DNA of 64,000 nt from the NCBI RefSeq assembly GCF_000743575.1, contig NZ_JQGC01000007.1:62001-126000 (forward strand). Reading direction: 5' to 3'. Below, piece after piece: positions 1-8,564 of this stretch. Origin of the DNA: Devosia riboflavina (GTDB lineage: Bacteria > Pseudomonadota > Alphaproteobacteria > Rhizobiales > Devosiaceae). Both the position numbers and the translations under genes were made by a program. Every line of letters begins with the position of its first letter. Positions within the stretch are counted from its first letter, which is position 1. The notes beneath the pieces were generated by a model. The model made no database searches. It was not told the origin of the DNA and worked only from the letters and a program-made list of their open reading frames with translations.

Positions 1-1347
1 ATGGAAACCCAGCGCGCCGTCGACCGGCCGCAACCGGAATGGCCTTATCAGGCCGGGGAACAGGCGCGTTGGGGACAGGCCTATGGTCAGGGCAAGACGG
101 TGTCCTCGACATCGGCCAATTTCATCGACTTTGCCTGGCGCTTCGTCTCCGAGACCGGGCCCTATCAGCTGGCCCGCGCCGCCCAGCAACTGGGTAGCGG
201 GGCCACGCTCGACTATTATCTGCTCGGCGTGATGGAGCAGGACGACAAGACCGCCTTCCCGGACACTTCAAGGCTCTTTCATTGGCACAAGGCCAATGAG
301 CGCCACTATACCGGCCTCAAGCCGGCCTCGAAAATTGCGCTCTATCATTCCCATGCTGTCGTACCCGGACATGGGGCAGGGGGCTATTCCAAGCGCCCGG
401 CCAGCGGCCATCTCGCCGAGGCCGCCTTCCGCGGCGCCTATCGGGCCCTTGTCGAAGCGCGCCTGCCTTTCGATCTCGTCGTCGACGAGGTCATCACAGG
501 CGACAAGGGCGCCGATGTGCTCGCGCGCTACGATGCGCTGGTCCTGCCCAATGTCACCTGCATGTCCGATGCCGAAGCCAAGACTATAGACGCCTGGGTC
601 AAGGCCGGCGGCGTGCTGCTCGCGACGGGCGAAACCGGGCTCTATGACGAAAAGGGGGCGCGGCGTGAAACGCCTGCGCTCAAGAGCCTGCCCATTACCG
701 ACCGGCCGATGGCACGCCCCAACATGAAGGGGGCCTATTTTCGCGTCACGCCGGGCGAATTGCCGATCAGCGACGACGTCAAGCTCCTGATGCTCGATCA
801 CACCTATTACGTCGCAGAGGCTGCGCAAGGTTCGGAGACGGTTCTGAAACTCCTGCCGCCGCAACGTTTCGGCCCGCCCGAACTCTGCTTCCCCGACTAT
901 GAAAGCGACATGCCCGGCGCGATTATCGGCGCCCATGGCAAGGGCAGGGCGATCTATGTGCCCTGGCATGCCGACGCGCTCTACTATCGCGACAGCCTGC
1001 CCCATACCCGGACCTTCCTCACCGATCTTGTCGTCCGCCACATCGCGCCGGCGCCGGTAAAGGTGGAGGGTCGCGGTTCGCTCGAAGTGACGGTGCAGAG
1101 CCAGCCCGCCGAGGGCAATGTGTTGGTCCACCTCATCAATTACAGCGGCCAACGCAACAATCTCTACGAGGACGCGCCGGCTCTGCATGGCCTGCGCCTC
1201 GGTGTTCGCGGGGTCACGGGTGCGGCCCTCGCCCTTGTATCGGGCGAGACGGTCCAGCCTGCGGGCCCCGCCGATAGCGAAGGCTATCTCTGGTACGCGC
1301 TGCCCCCGGTCGAGGCCTTCGAGGCCATCCAGGTCCGCGCCCACTGA
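1..1347 (+). CDS. Glycoside-hydrolase-like protein, C-terminal part (5' end outside window)
   Basis: The reading frame is open from the first base, so the Met at position 1 is probably internal and the gene starts upstream. The visible 448 residues look like the rear half of a putative glycoside hydrolase with a beta-galactosidase-trimerisation or glutamine-amidotransferase-like fold. Residues around 150-215 form an alternating strand/helix pattern with YDALVLPNVTCMSD and a following GGVLLATGETG turn, which is typical of that domain. The tail (from about residue 355) looks like a beta-sandwich. It lies 82 bp upstream of a peptide-type substrate-binding protein on the same strand, so it may serve sugar or oligosaccharide uptake by that transporter. 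No catalytic acid can be assigned from this fragment. Confidence 0.55.
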   Translation: METQRAVDRPQPEWPYQAGEQARWGQAYGQGKTVSSTSANFIDFAWRFVSETGPYQLARAAQQLGSGATLDYYLLGVMEQDDKTAFPDTSRLFHWHKANERHYTGLKPASKIALYHSHAVVPGHGAGGYSKRPASGHLAEAAFRGAYRALVEARLPFDLVVDEVITGDKGADVLARYDALVLPNVTCMSDAEAKTIDAWVKAGGVLLATGETGLYDEKGARRETPALKSLPITDRPMARPNMKGAYFRVTPGELPISDDVKLLMLDHTYYVAEAAQGSETVLKLLPPQRFGPPELCFPDYESDMPGAIIGAHGKGRAIYVPWHADALYYRDSLPHTRTFLTDLVVRHIAPAPVKVEGRGSLEVTVQSQPAEGNVLVHLINYSGQRNNLYEDAPALHGLRLGVRGVTGAALALVSGETVQPAGPADSEGYLWYALPPVEAFEAIQVRAH

Positions 1348-1352
1348 TTTGG

Positions 1353-1377
1353 GGAGCCGGCGTGCCCCGCCGGCTCC
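1353..1377 (+). other. Intergenic GC-rich hairpin
   Basis: Perfect 9-bp arms GGAGCCGGC / GCCGGCTCC around a 7-nt loop lie just after the stop of the upstream gene and 52 bp before the substrate-binding-protein start. There is no T-run, so it is more likely an mRNA-stabilising or partially terminating element than a full terminator. Confidence 0.5.
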
Positions 1378-1429
1378 AGACCAAGGCGGATACACCGCCA
1401 TAGACCTGAACATGGAGGAGGAGAAACTC

Positions 1430-3364
1430 ATGCCTGATCTATCGAAGCTGGCACTGACCGTGCCCAAGTTGACTCTGGTTGCCCTGCTGCTGTCGTCGGC
1501 CGCTGCGCTCGCGCAGGATTATCACGAAGCCCCGGTCCTGTCCGATCAGGTCGCGTCCGGGGCGCTGCCACCGGTCGAGGAGCGCCTGCCCGCCAATCCA
1601 ATGGTGGTGGAGCCCTTTGAAGCCGTCGGTCAATATGGCGGCACCTGGCGCATGGTGATGAGTTCACCGAGCGATATCGGCACCCTGGCGCGCACCATCG
1701 GCTACGAGAACTTCGTCCGCTCCGTGACCTGGCAGCCCGATATCGAGCAGGCCGACATCGTCCCCGATGTCATCATGAACGTCGCCGAAGACGTCGAGAT
1801 CAACGAGGACGGCTCGGAATATACCTTTCATCTGCGCGAGGGACACAAGTGGAGCGATGGCGAACCCTTCACTGCCGATGACGTGATGTTCTGGTACGAG
1901 AACGTCTATTCCAACACCGCGCTTTTCCCTTCCAAACCCACCTGGACCGTCCGCAATGACAAGCCGCTGGTCGTCGAGAAGATCGACGACACCACCGTCA
2001 AGTTCGTCTTTGGCGGACCCAATGGGCTCCTGCTGCAATATATGGCGACCCCTGCAAATGACGCCGAGCAGAACCAGCCCTTTGCCTATCCCAAGCACTA
2101 TCTCGAACAGTTCCATCCGGATTTCAACGCAAGCGCCGGCGGCACTGACTGGGTGCAGAATTTCCACGCCAAGGCGGATATGTGGCGCAATCCCGAAATG
2201 CCGCGGCTCCACCCCTGGATCATCACCCAGGGCATCGGGCAGGGCAGCGGCTCGCAGGTCATCGCCGAGCGCAATCCCTATTATTTCAAGGTCGACACCG
2301 AAGGGAACCAGCTGCCCTATTTCGACCGGGTCACAGTAGATATCATCACCGACGCGCAGGTCACGACCCTCAAGGCCGCCAATGGCGACTTCGACATGCT
2401 CGACTCCTATGTCGGGTTTGTCGCCACGCCGGAAAATCGCGGCACCTTCTTCGACAATCAGGAAGCGGGCGGTTATGAGTTCTACGAGGTGCTGCCCAAC
2501 CGCGCCAACCTCATGATCGTTTCGCTCAACATGACCCACAAGGATCCCGTGTTGCGCGATTTGTTCGGCAACAAGGTCTTCCGCCAGGCACTGTCGACGG
2601 CCATTAACCGCGAAGAGGTCATCGAGCTTGTCTGGCTGGGCCAGGGCCTGCCCTACCAGACGGTGGAACGTCCCGAATCCCCGCTCTTTGACGAGGAGAT
2701 GGCGACCCAGTTCACCGATTTCGATATCGCCAAAGCCAATGAAATGCTCGATGGCCTGGGGCTCACCGAGAAGGATGGCAATGGCATCCGTCTCATGTCC
2801 GATGGCCGGCCGCTGCAATTCACCATCGATATCTCGGTCATTCGCCAGCCCTGGATCGATAGTGCCGAACTGATCAAGGGCTATTGGCGCCAGATCGGGG
2901 TTGATCTGCTCGTCAATACCTCCGACACGACGGCCCTTAATCAGCGGGTCGAGTCCAACGACCACGATGCGGCGGTCTGGTCTGCATCGGGCGGCGCTGA
3001 CTCTATCTTTGATCCGAAATACTACTTCCCCTCGTCCTGGGCCGCCTTCTACGCCACGACCTGGGGACAGTGGTTCACCAATGACACCAATCCCGAAGAG
3101 CCGTCCGAAGCTGCCAAGCAGCAGATGGATCTTTACCAGCAGGTTTTTGCCGAAGTGGATGCCAGCGAGCGCCTGCGGCTGATGCAGGAAGTGCTGCGCA
3201 TTTCCAAGGACGAGTTCTATACGATCGGCGTGATGCAGCCGACCTCGGACTACGGCATCGTCAACAAGCGTATGGGCAATTTCCCATCCGTGCTGCTTGC
3301 CAGCTCCGAATACGCCCATCCGGGCGCCGCCAATCCCGAGCAGTTCTACTACGAAGCCGAATAG
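1430..3364 (+). CDS. ABC transporter substrate-binding protein, family 5 (oligopeptide/sugar type)
   Basis: A periplasmic solute receptor of the DppA/OppA family (644 residues). It starts MPDLSKLALTVPK, followed by a hydrophobic signal peptide ending near AAALAQ. The ATG at 1430 was chosen because a GGAGGAGGAG ribosome-binding site sits 6-9 bases upstream; the frame is open further upstream without such a site. The family signature segment YTFHLREGHKWSDGEPFTADDV is present near residue 130. At about 640 residues it is longer than classic DppA, which is common in the group of family-5 receptors that bind oligosaccharides or larger ligands. It is first in an operon with a DppB-type permease (3420). 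A strong hairpin follows the stop. The ligand cannot be deduced, but the glycoside-hydrolase-like gene upstream makes a sugar ligand possible. Confidence 0.88.
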   Translation: MPDLSKLALTVPKLTLVALLLSSAAALAQDYHEAPVLSDQVASGALPPVEERLPANPMVVEPFEAVGQYGGTWRMVMSSPSDIGTLARTIGYENFVRSVTWQPDIEQADIVPDVIMNVAEDVEINEDGSEYTFHLREGHKWSDGEPFTADDVMFWYENVYSNTALFPSKPTWTVRNDKPLVVEKIDDTTVKFVFGGPNGLLLQYMATPANDAEQNQPFAYPKHYLEQFHPDFNASAGGTDWVQNFHAKADMWRNPEMPRLHPWIITQGIGQGSGSQVIAERNPYYFKVDTEGNQLPYFDRVTVDIITDAQVTTLKAANGDFDMLDSYVGFVATPENRGTFFDNQEAGGYEFYEVLPNRANLMIVSLNMTHKDPVLRDLFGNKVFRQALSTAINREEVIELVWLGQGLPYQTVERPESPLFDEEMATQFTDFDIAKANEMLDGLGLTEKDGNGIRLMSDGRPLQFTIDISVIRQPWIDSAELIKGYWRQIGVDLLVNTSDTTALNQRVESNDHDAAVWSASGGADSIFDPKYYFPSSWAAFYATTWGQWFTNDTNPEEPSEAAKQQMDLYQQVFAEVDASERLRLMQEVLRISKDEFYTIGVMQPTSDYGIVNKRMGNFPSVLLASSEYAHPGAANPEQFYYEAE

Positions 3365-3373
3365 ACCTTGTTC

Positions 3374-3401
3374 CCTCGCCCGGCCCGAGGGCCGGGCGAG
3401 G
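3374..3401 (+). other. Hairpin between binding-protein and permease genes
   Basis: Thirteen-base arms CCTCGCCCGGCCC and GGGCCGGGCGAGG with almost no loop lie 10 bp after the binding-protein stop and 19 bp before the permease start. No T-run follows. Known precedent (for example malE-malF) is that such structures protect the upstream message from 3' decay, so the receptor is made in excess. Confidence 0.55.
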
Positions 3402-3419
3402 CCCGTTTCGGAGAGTTCG

Positions 3420-4406
3420 ATGACCGCCTTCATTCTGCGCCGCTTGCTCTACATGATCGTCACCGTCGCTGCGATTTCGCTGATGACCTTCGTCATCATT
3501 CAGCTGCCGCCCGGCGACTATGTGACCGCGATGGTCGCCCAGTTGAACCTGCAGGGCACGACGGTCGATCCGGCGGAGATGGCTGCCATCCGGTCACGCT
3601 ACGGGCTCGATGATCCGTTCTGGGTGCAATATTGGAAATGGATCTCCAATATCATCTTTGCCGGGGACTTCGGCTATTCGCTCGAATGGCGCCGCCCGGT
3701 CGCAGATCTCCTCTGGAACCGGCTTGGCCTTACCTTCGTCCTCGCGCTCATCACCCTGCTTTTCATCTGGGCCATCTCCCTGCCCATCGGCATCTACACG
3801 GCCGTGCGCAAGAACACGATTGGCGACTATCTCGCCACGTTCGTCGGCGTGCTTGGCCTTGCCATCCCCAATTTCCTTTTTGCCCTCGTCCTCATGTATA
3901 TCGCCTTCCGCTATTTCGGCACCGGTATCGGCGGTCTGTTCTCGGCCGAATACGAGAATGCGCCCTGGAGCTGGGGCAAGCTCTTCGACATGGGACAGCA
4001 CCTGATCATCCCCACCATCGTGCTCGGGACCAGCGGCACGGCATCTCTCATCCGCATCCTGCGCGCCAACCTTCTCGATGAACTGGGCAAGCCCTATGTG
4101 ACGACGGCGCGGGCCTATGGCCTGTCGGAAAGGCGCATGCTGCTCAAATATCCGGTCCGCATTGCGCTCAACCCGTTCATTTCCACGGTGGGCTGGGTTC
4201 TGCCCACGCTCGTCTCGGGCGCGACCATCACCGCGGTAGTGCTCAACCTGCCCATGACCGGTCCCTTGCTGCTTCAGGCGCTGATCAGCCAGGATATGTA
4301 TCTGGCGGGCAGCTTCATCATGATGCTCAGCGTCCTCACGGTGATCGGCACGCTCCTTTCCGATCTCCTACTCGCCTGGCTCGACCCTCGCATTCGTTAC
4401 ACCTAG
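3420..4406 (+). CDS. ABC transporter permease, DppB type
   Basis: Inner-membrane permease of 328 residues that begins with the family-typical MTAFILRRLLYMIVTVAAIS transmembrane start and ends in LLLAWLDPRIRYT, the usual DppB C-terminus. The cytoplasmic coupling loop (ARAYGLSERRMLLKYPVR, near residue 230) is intact. ATG 3420 follows a GGAGAG site; a longer open frame upstream overlaps the previous gene and is not needed. It should pair with a DppC-type permease and two ATPases, but these are missing: the next gene breaks off after about 16 codons (see 4419). The transporter is therefore probably non-functional unless it borrows subunits from another locus. Confidence 0.88.
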   Translation: MTAFILRRLLYMIVTVAAISLMTFVIIQLPPGDYVTAMVAQLNLQGTTVDPAEMAAIRSRYGLDDPFWVQYWKWISNIIFAGDFGYSLEWRRPVADLLWNRLGLTFVLALITLLFIWAISLPIGIYTAVRKNTIGDYLATFVGVLGLAIPNFLFALVLMYIAFRYFGTGIGGLFSAEYENAPWSWGKLFDMGQHLIIPTIVLGTSGTASLIRILRANLLDELGKPYVTTARAYGLSERRMLLKYPVRIALNPFISTVGWVLPTLVSGATITAVVLNLPMTGPLLLQALISQDMYLAGSFIMMLSVLTVIGTLLSDLLLAWLDPRIRYT

Positions 4407-4418
4407 TGGAGGGATAGA

Positions 4419-4470
4419 GTGCAGCAGCGCGATAATCTTGGCGCAAACCTCGATCCTTGCCGTTGCACAC
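4419..4470 (+). pseudogene. Truncated start of the next operon gene (probable second permease)
   Basis: A GGAGGG ribosome-binding site at about 4408 and a GTG at 4419 open a frame reading VQQRDNLGANLDP before the sequence turns into unrelated low-quality frame. In dipeptide-type operons the second permease comes at exactly this place. I infer that this is its 5' stub, cut by a deletion or insertion near 4460. The identity of the lost gene is inferred from operon order, not from homology. Confidence 0.4.
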
Positions 4471-4791
4471 CCTCGTCTATGCCAGTAAGTCCCAAGCCCC
4501 GCGCGGGGACAAGACCCACATTGGCGCCACATCGGCCGGGCCGGGATAGGGGGCCGAGGGCGAAACAACGCCTATGACATAGACGGAGGCCGGCGCGCGG
4601 GCGCGGTATGATCGATAACGCCCGATCTCGATCGTATAAGGCTCGTCTTGGCGGGAATGGGTGAACGCTCTTTCTATTCGGCGCTGATCTCGGGCTACCG
4701 GGCGGGAGGCGGTGATCCCAGGCAAGCCTCATTTTGAAAGCGCCTCAGATATGGACTAGTTTTATGGACCAAGTCCGCTGAGGCAAAAAAA
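4471..4791. other. Non-coding or decayed stretch
   Basis: Several short overlapping frames on both strands show no recognisable domain or consistent ribosome-binding site. The segment lies between the broken ABC operon and the antitoxin relic. Just before 4792 the near-repeat ATGGACTAGT / ATGGACCAAG resembles the operator half-sites often seen in front of Phd/VapB antitoxins. Confidence 0.4.
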
Positions 4792-4930
4792 ATGGTAGAG
4801 ACCGTCAATATCCACGAAGCCAAGATCGATCTCTCCCGTCTCGTCGACAAGGCTGCATAGGGCGAGAGTTTTCCTCATCGCCAAGGCAGGCAGGAGGCTC
4901 GGGGGACGGCCCGAAGTGATTTCGATGGCG
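4792..4930 (+). pseudogene. Phd/YefM-type antitoxin relic
   Basis: From ATG 4792 the frame reads MVETVNIHEAKIDLSRLVDKAA and then hits TAG. Past this stop, GESF continues, and after a one-base shift the text LIAKAGRRLG follows. The composite MxTVNIHEAK..LSRLVDKAA.GE.F.IAKAG is the signature N-terminal DNA-binding half of type II antitoxins of the Phd/YefM/VapB group. The nonsense codon plus frameshift and the lack of any PIN or RelE toxin frame downstream show that the module is dead. It probably once formed an antitoxin-toxin pair in a mobile region. Confidence 0.7.
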
Positions 4931-4934
4931 AGCG

Positions 4935-5341
4935 ATAGGCAATGCCCCGGGCCACCTCCGTGACCAGGGTTTCGAGGATGACGCCATAGCCACCAGTTTA
5001 CCAGCGCGGCTCAAGGCCGATCTGCGCGTGCCGGAGGCCTATGCGTCGGCTCGACTCGACGTACTTGCCATCGTGCCAAGCCGTTGCGATCGAATGCCAG
5101 TGGCCAGTTGGCTCGACTGGGCCCGGTTCATCTGGTCCGACCCAGAGAAAACCGGGAAACGACAGGAACCGTTGCGAGCTTTTTGCAGAAGCGGGCGAGC
5201 GTCGGGCAGATGTTTTGCAATCAATGTCTCGACAGAGCAAAGCGCGTCCTTACCCTTCGTGTCGAGACCGATGAAATCGAGGCGGGCTGCAATATCTCCG
5301 GCGTTTGCGGAATTCTCCACGGGCTCGCTCCTGCGCAGCAT
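4935..5341 (-). pseudogene. Globin-coupled sensor (chemoreceptor-like) N-terminal relic
   Basis: Read on the minus strand from about 5341 the frame gives ARLDFIGLDTKGKDALCSVE and LIAKHLPDA. After a frameshift near 5110 it gives GHWHSIATAWHDGKYVESS and RRIGLRHAQIGLEPRW, then TAA, then TGGYGVILETLV. Together these match the sensor-globin (protoglobin-like) domain found at the N-terminus of HemAT-type chemoreceptors and globin diguanylate cyclases, including the heme-ligating HaxIGL region. At least one frameshift and one nonsense codon are present, and the signalling half is gone. An intact version would have been a cytoplasmic oxygen sensor. Confidence 0.7.
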
Positions 5342-5468
5342 AGACGGCAATGGCCGGCCAGATTGGACTGTCTCGAGAATAGCCGCGCCCTGCATCGATC
5401 AAGACTGCGTATGCAAAAAGCCCTTAAGTTCTACTAAGTGTTTTAATAATTGCGATAGGAGGATTTGC

Positions 5469-6203
5469 ATGAGCGGATATGGCAGTGGCTTCAGCCCGAC
5501 GTCTGCGTTCAGCGCCCTTACGCCAAATCGCCGGGAAATTCGAAGTCAGCCTGTAGCGTGCAACTCCAGCGTGCGGTCTCCGAAGCGGTTCAGACGGTTG
5601 GGTTCGCGTATTTTGTATTTGCCTCTTCGGTGTCGGCGGACGAGGGCTCGGCATTCTATCCAACGATGCACACCCTGCCGGCGGCCGTGGTGGATGCCAT
5701 GTTGACCAGGGGGGGGGCATCGGGCCAATCCGGTCTTGGCTGGCCCGCGGCAGACCAATGAGGCCGTAGTGGTATCGATGAATGTCTCCGCCCCCAACCC
5801 GGTGATCGCGGCGGTGAGCCAATTTGTGGCGCCATACGGCATTGTAAGCGCTGTCTTCGTACCTGTCCTATCTGCCACCGAGGATCTCTCGATTATCGGC
5901 GGATACTCATGTGGCGGAACGCCGTCTCCCGACGAAGTTTCATAATTGATGGTGATTGATACGGCGACGTCGCTGCGACTGCTCGAACTGCACTATCTTC
6001 CCGAGCCGCCGACGCATACGAATAAACAGGCTAGCGTCCTGCGGTGGGCTGCGGCGGGGAAATCAAATGGCGACATCGCCGAGATCACCGGGCTAACCCG
6101 GCGAAACTGCGAATGCTACAGGGGCGAGATCTTCCGTAAGCTGGGCGTTGCAACTCGTGGGCAGGTTCAGAGTCCCATGTCCGCCGCGTCGCGAGAAAAA
6201 TAG
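5469..6203 (+). pseudogene. LuxR-type (autoinducer-domain) regulator, broken
   Basis: An AGGAGG site precedes ATG 5469. The N-terminal autoinducer-binding domain can be followed across frames: QLQRAVSEAVQTVGFAYFVF and FYPTMHTLPAAVVDAMLTRG, then, after a nine-G run at 5709-5717, HRANPVLAGPRQTNEAVV and APYGIVSAVFVPV. Removing one G would join these two frames. An in-frame TAA at 5943 then separates the C-terminal helix-turn-helix (VLRWAAAGKSNGDIAEITGL, EIFRKLGVATRGQ). Another shift is needed near 5530. The HTH part alone (from 5949) is still an open frame. The 3' end overlaps that of the convergent ROK gene by 37 bp. No LuxI synthase gene is present, so it was a 'solo' regulator. Confidence 0.75.
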
Positions 6204-7378
6204 CGCCGATATATCGGCATCAGCGCGGCACCCATGGCCGGCGCCCGTCCACCCAGATTTCCCTGTAGAACGGGTGGATGCTCCGATGTCAGCGTCGGCT
6301 TGTTTGCCAGGCGCTCGCGAACCTTCAGGACGAGCCGCTCACGTATGGTGTCAGGCAGGGCGCTATCGACGATGGCGAGGTCTGACTCGAGCATCGCATG
6401 GGCGTTGATAACCGCGATCGCTATCGCTCGGGAAGCGGCATCCAGCCATTCCTCGGTATGCGGGGCAAAGGCGTCCCAATTCCAACTCTCCGGCATGCCG
6501 GGAGGAATGGTCACGCCAGCTTTGGTCAGGCGTGCTTCGAAGGCGTGAATGGAGGCGACCAGATGTACGAAAGTGGGCTTTCCATCGTCCCCGGAAATGA
6601 GCATGCCCCCCATATTTGCGGCGTTTCCCCGAGCGCCCTCCCACAGCTTTCCGTCGGCAATCACGCCCGCGCCAATGAAGGTGCTGACCAGGAAGTAGGC
6701 GATGTTCCTGGGTCGCGGCGCCCCCATGGCCACGAGCTCGCCCCAGCACGCGGCATTGCCGTCATTGAATGGAAAAACCTCGAGGTCCGTGGCTTCGTTG
6801 AGAGCGGCCGCGACGTCCAAGTCTTTCCATTTGGCAACCTCTGACCTGGGTGCTCCAAGCAGATCGAGATTGCGGAAGATATTCGTTGGCATGGCGAGGC
6901 CGATGCCGATCAGACGGTCGCGAAATTCTTCTGGCACGAGGGTGCTCAGAATCCGGACCAGCGACGCGATCTCGCTGAAGATGGAGTCTGCCGCCGGAAA
7001 ATCGTAGTGGCGGCTGTGCTCGCCCAGGACTTCCCCGGCCAGGTTCCGCAGGACGATGCGATAATGTTGCCATCCGAGCTCGCAGCCGATGGCGAAGACA
7101 CCGTTTGGGTTAAGGTAGATGGGAACCGCCGGCTGGCCGCGCAGCCCTTTCCGGGCCTCACCTCTGGCAATCAGGCCAACACGCTCCAGATCGGCAAGCA
7201 TCCGGGCGACCGACTGCGGTGCGAGATGGGTGCGCCGGGCAATCTCGGCAGCGGACGAACCGGCCTGGGTTGCTATCGCAGTCAGGACTGCACGTTCGTT
7301 GTTTTGGCGAAGCTCCGCTACCGACATGCGCCTCGCGCTGGGATCGAAGACATCCTGATCGGTCATGCGTTCTATCAC
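6167..7378 (-). CDS. ROK-family transcriptional regulator
   Basis: A 403-residue NagC/XylR-like repressor. Residues about 20-80 form the winged helix-turn-helix (SSAAEIARRTHLAPQSVARM and ADLERVGLI), followed by a ROK sugar-kinase-like fold with GCELGWQHYRIVLRNLAGE (phosphate-binding part) and IAYFLVSTFIGAGVIADGKL. Such proteins bind sugars or sugar phosphates and release DNA. The usual zinc-binding cysteine cluster of true ROK kinases is not visible, consistent with a pure regulator. It starts within MIERMTDQDVF. It is divergent from the REC-HD-GYP operon (129 bp apart), but no sugar gene adjoins it, so its target is unknown; the decayed locus to its left may have been the regulated partner. 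Confidence 0.85.
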   Translation of the reverse strand: MIERMTDQDVFDPSARRMSVAELRQNNERAVLTAIATQAGSSAAEIARRTHLAPQSVARMLADLERVGLIARGEARKGLRGQPAVPIYLNPNGVFAIGCELGWQHYRIVLRNLAGEVLGEHSRHYDFPAADSIFSEIASLVRILSTLVPEEFRDRLIGIGLAMPTNIFRNLDLLGAPRSEVAKWKDLDVAAALNEATDLEVFPFNDGNAACWGELVAMGAPRPRNIAYFLVSTFIGAGVIADGKLWEGARGNAANMGGMLISGDDGKPTFVHLVASIHAFEARLTKAGVTIPPGMPESWNWDAFAPHTEEWLDAASRAIAIAVINAHAMLESDLAIVDSALPDTIRERLVLKVRERLANKPTLTSEHPPVLQGNLGGRAPAMGAALMPIYRRYFSRDAADMGL

Positions 7379-7507
7379 TTAATCTTGCAGTGAGCCTTGA
7401 TCCGCCCAATACGCATGTACCGCTTTAACGCAGCGCTAATCAACGAACCAGCGATCTCTTTTGTGCCGTAGAGAGATTTAATATGTGTGGGGCAACAGGA
7501 GGCGCAG

Positions 7508-8554
7508 ATGCGTGTCGTGATCGTTGAGGACAACCGCACCAATCTAGAGGTGCTTACCCAGTTGATACGTCGAATGCCGGCGATCACTGTGGAAGGGTAT
7601 TCGGAGGCGGCTACTGCGCTCGCCGATGCCCGAAGCCAAAGCTGTGATCTCATGATCATCGACAATATCATGCCAGGTATGTCGGGCCTGGAGCTTGTCG
7701 AGGCAGTTCGCGCACTCCCCAGTCATCGCTATGTGCCCATAATCATGATCACCGCCGACGCCGATCGATCGACGCGCCTCGCCGCCATCGACGCGGGAGC
7801 CACTGACTTTCTTGCAAAGCCCGTTGACCCGATAGAATTGCGGTCGCGGCTGACCAATCTCCTCGCGCTGCGCAGTGCTCAGAACCAGTTGGAAGATCGT
7901 GCTGTCCACCTAGAGGCCGAAGTTGATCGAGCGACCGCCCATCTTCAGCAACGGGAAGAGGACATGATTTATCGCCTGGCCCGCGCGATCGAGGTTCGTG
8001 ATCATGAGACCGGGGACCATGTCGAAAGGGTTGCCCGCGTGGCAGGCATAATGGCTAGGGCCATGGGTCTTGGTGCCGACTTCATCCAAACGCTATGGCT
8101 GGCCGCTCCGCTGCACGATGTTGGCAAAATCGGCATTTCCGATGCAATCCTGAACAAGCCGGGTCGGCTCAACGGCGCCGAGTTGGCTCACATGCAGCTA
8201 CACCCGATGATCGGTGCAGAAATTCTCGCCGGTGGTGCCTCCGACATGCTCAGGATGGCCGAGCAGATCGCTCGTTGCCATCATGAAAAGTGGGATGGGA
8301 GCGGCTATCCAAATAGGCTTGCTGGCGAGCAGATCCCGATTGCGGCCCGCATAACGGCCGTGGCCGACGTGCTCGACGCCCTTTGCAGTCCACGCAGCTA
8401 CAAATCCGCCTGGCCGGCCACCGACGCTCGCGACGAAATCCTTCGCGGCGCTGGAACACATTTCGATCCCGCCTGCGTCTTTGCGCTCGATCAAGCCTGG
8501 GCCGAGATCGCTCCTATCTACACTTCGCGTTTCGACGCTGTCGACGCTGCCTGA
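7508..8554 (+). CDS. Response regulator with HD-GYP phosphodiesterase domain (RpfG-like)
   Basis: A 348-residue REC-HD-GYP protein. The receiver domain (1-120) has VEDN, the phospho-acceptor Asp52 in MIIDNIMPGM and Lys in FLAKPVDP. A short coiled linker leads to HD-GYP (about 155-340) with LHDVGKIGI and the full HHEKWDGSGYP motif, so c-di-GMP hydrolysis to pGpG/GMP is expected. The ATG at 7508 has an AGGAGG site with 5-nt spacing and is preferred over the in-frame GTG at 7487. It is first in an operon with the small molybdopterin-fold protein (10 bp later) and the hybrid kinase at 9067, whose receiver/Hpt output could phosphorylate Asp52. Confidence 0.9.
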   Translation: MRVVIVEDNRTNLEVLTQLIRRMPAITVEGYSEAATALADARSQSCDLMIIDNIMPGMSGLELVEAVRALPSHRYVPIIMITADADRSTRLAAIDAGATDFLAKPVDPIELRSRLTNLLALRSAQNQLEDRAVHLEAEVDRATAHLQQREEDMIYRLARAIEVRDHETGDHVERVARVAGIMARAMGLGADFIQTLWLAAPLHDVGKIGISDAILNKPGRLNGAELAHMQLHPMIGAEILAGGASDMLRMAEQIARCHHEKWDGSGYPNRLAGEQIPIAARITAVADVLDALCSPRSYKSAWPATDARDEILRGAGTHFDPACVFALDQAWAEIAPIYTSRFDAVDAA

Positions 8555-8564
8555 AAGGTTGAAA

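Noticed and set aside
4603..4625. GATAACGC near 4614, like the phased boxes at 37.8 and 44.2 kb.
   Set aside because: A single copy without neighbours at 21-bp spacing or the GACCTGCCA follow-up.
5028..5705. Plus-strand frame of 225 codons in the decayed region.
   Set aside because: It is antisense to the globin-sensor relic and runs into the LuxR relic; no motif of its own.
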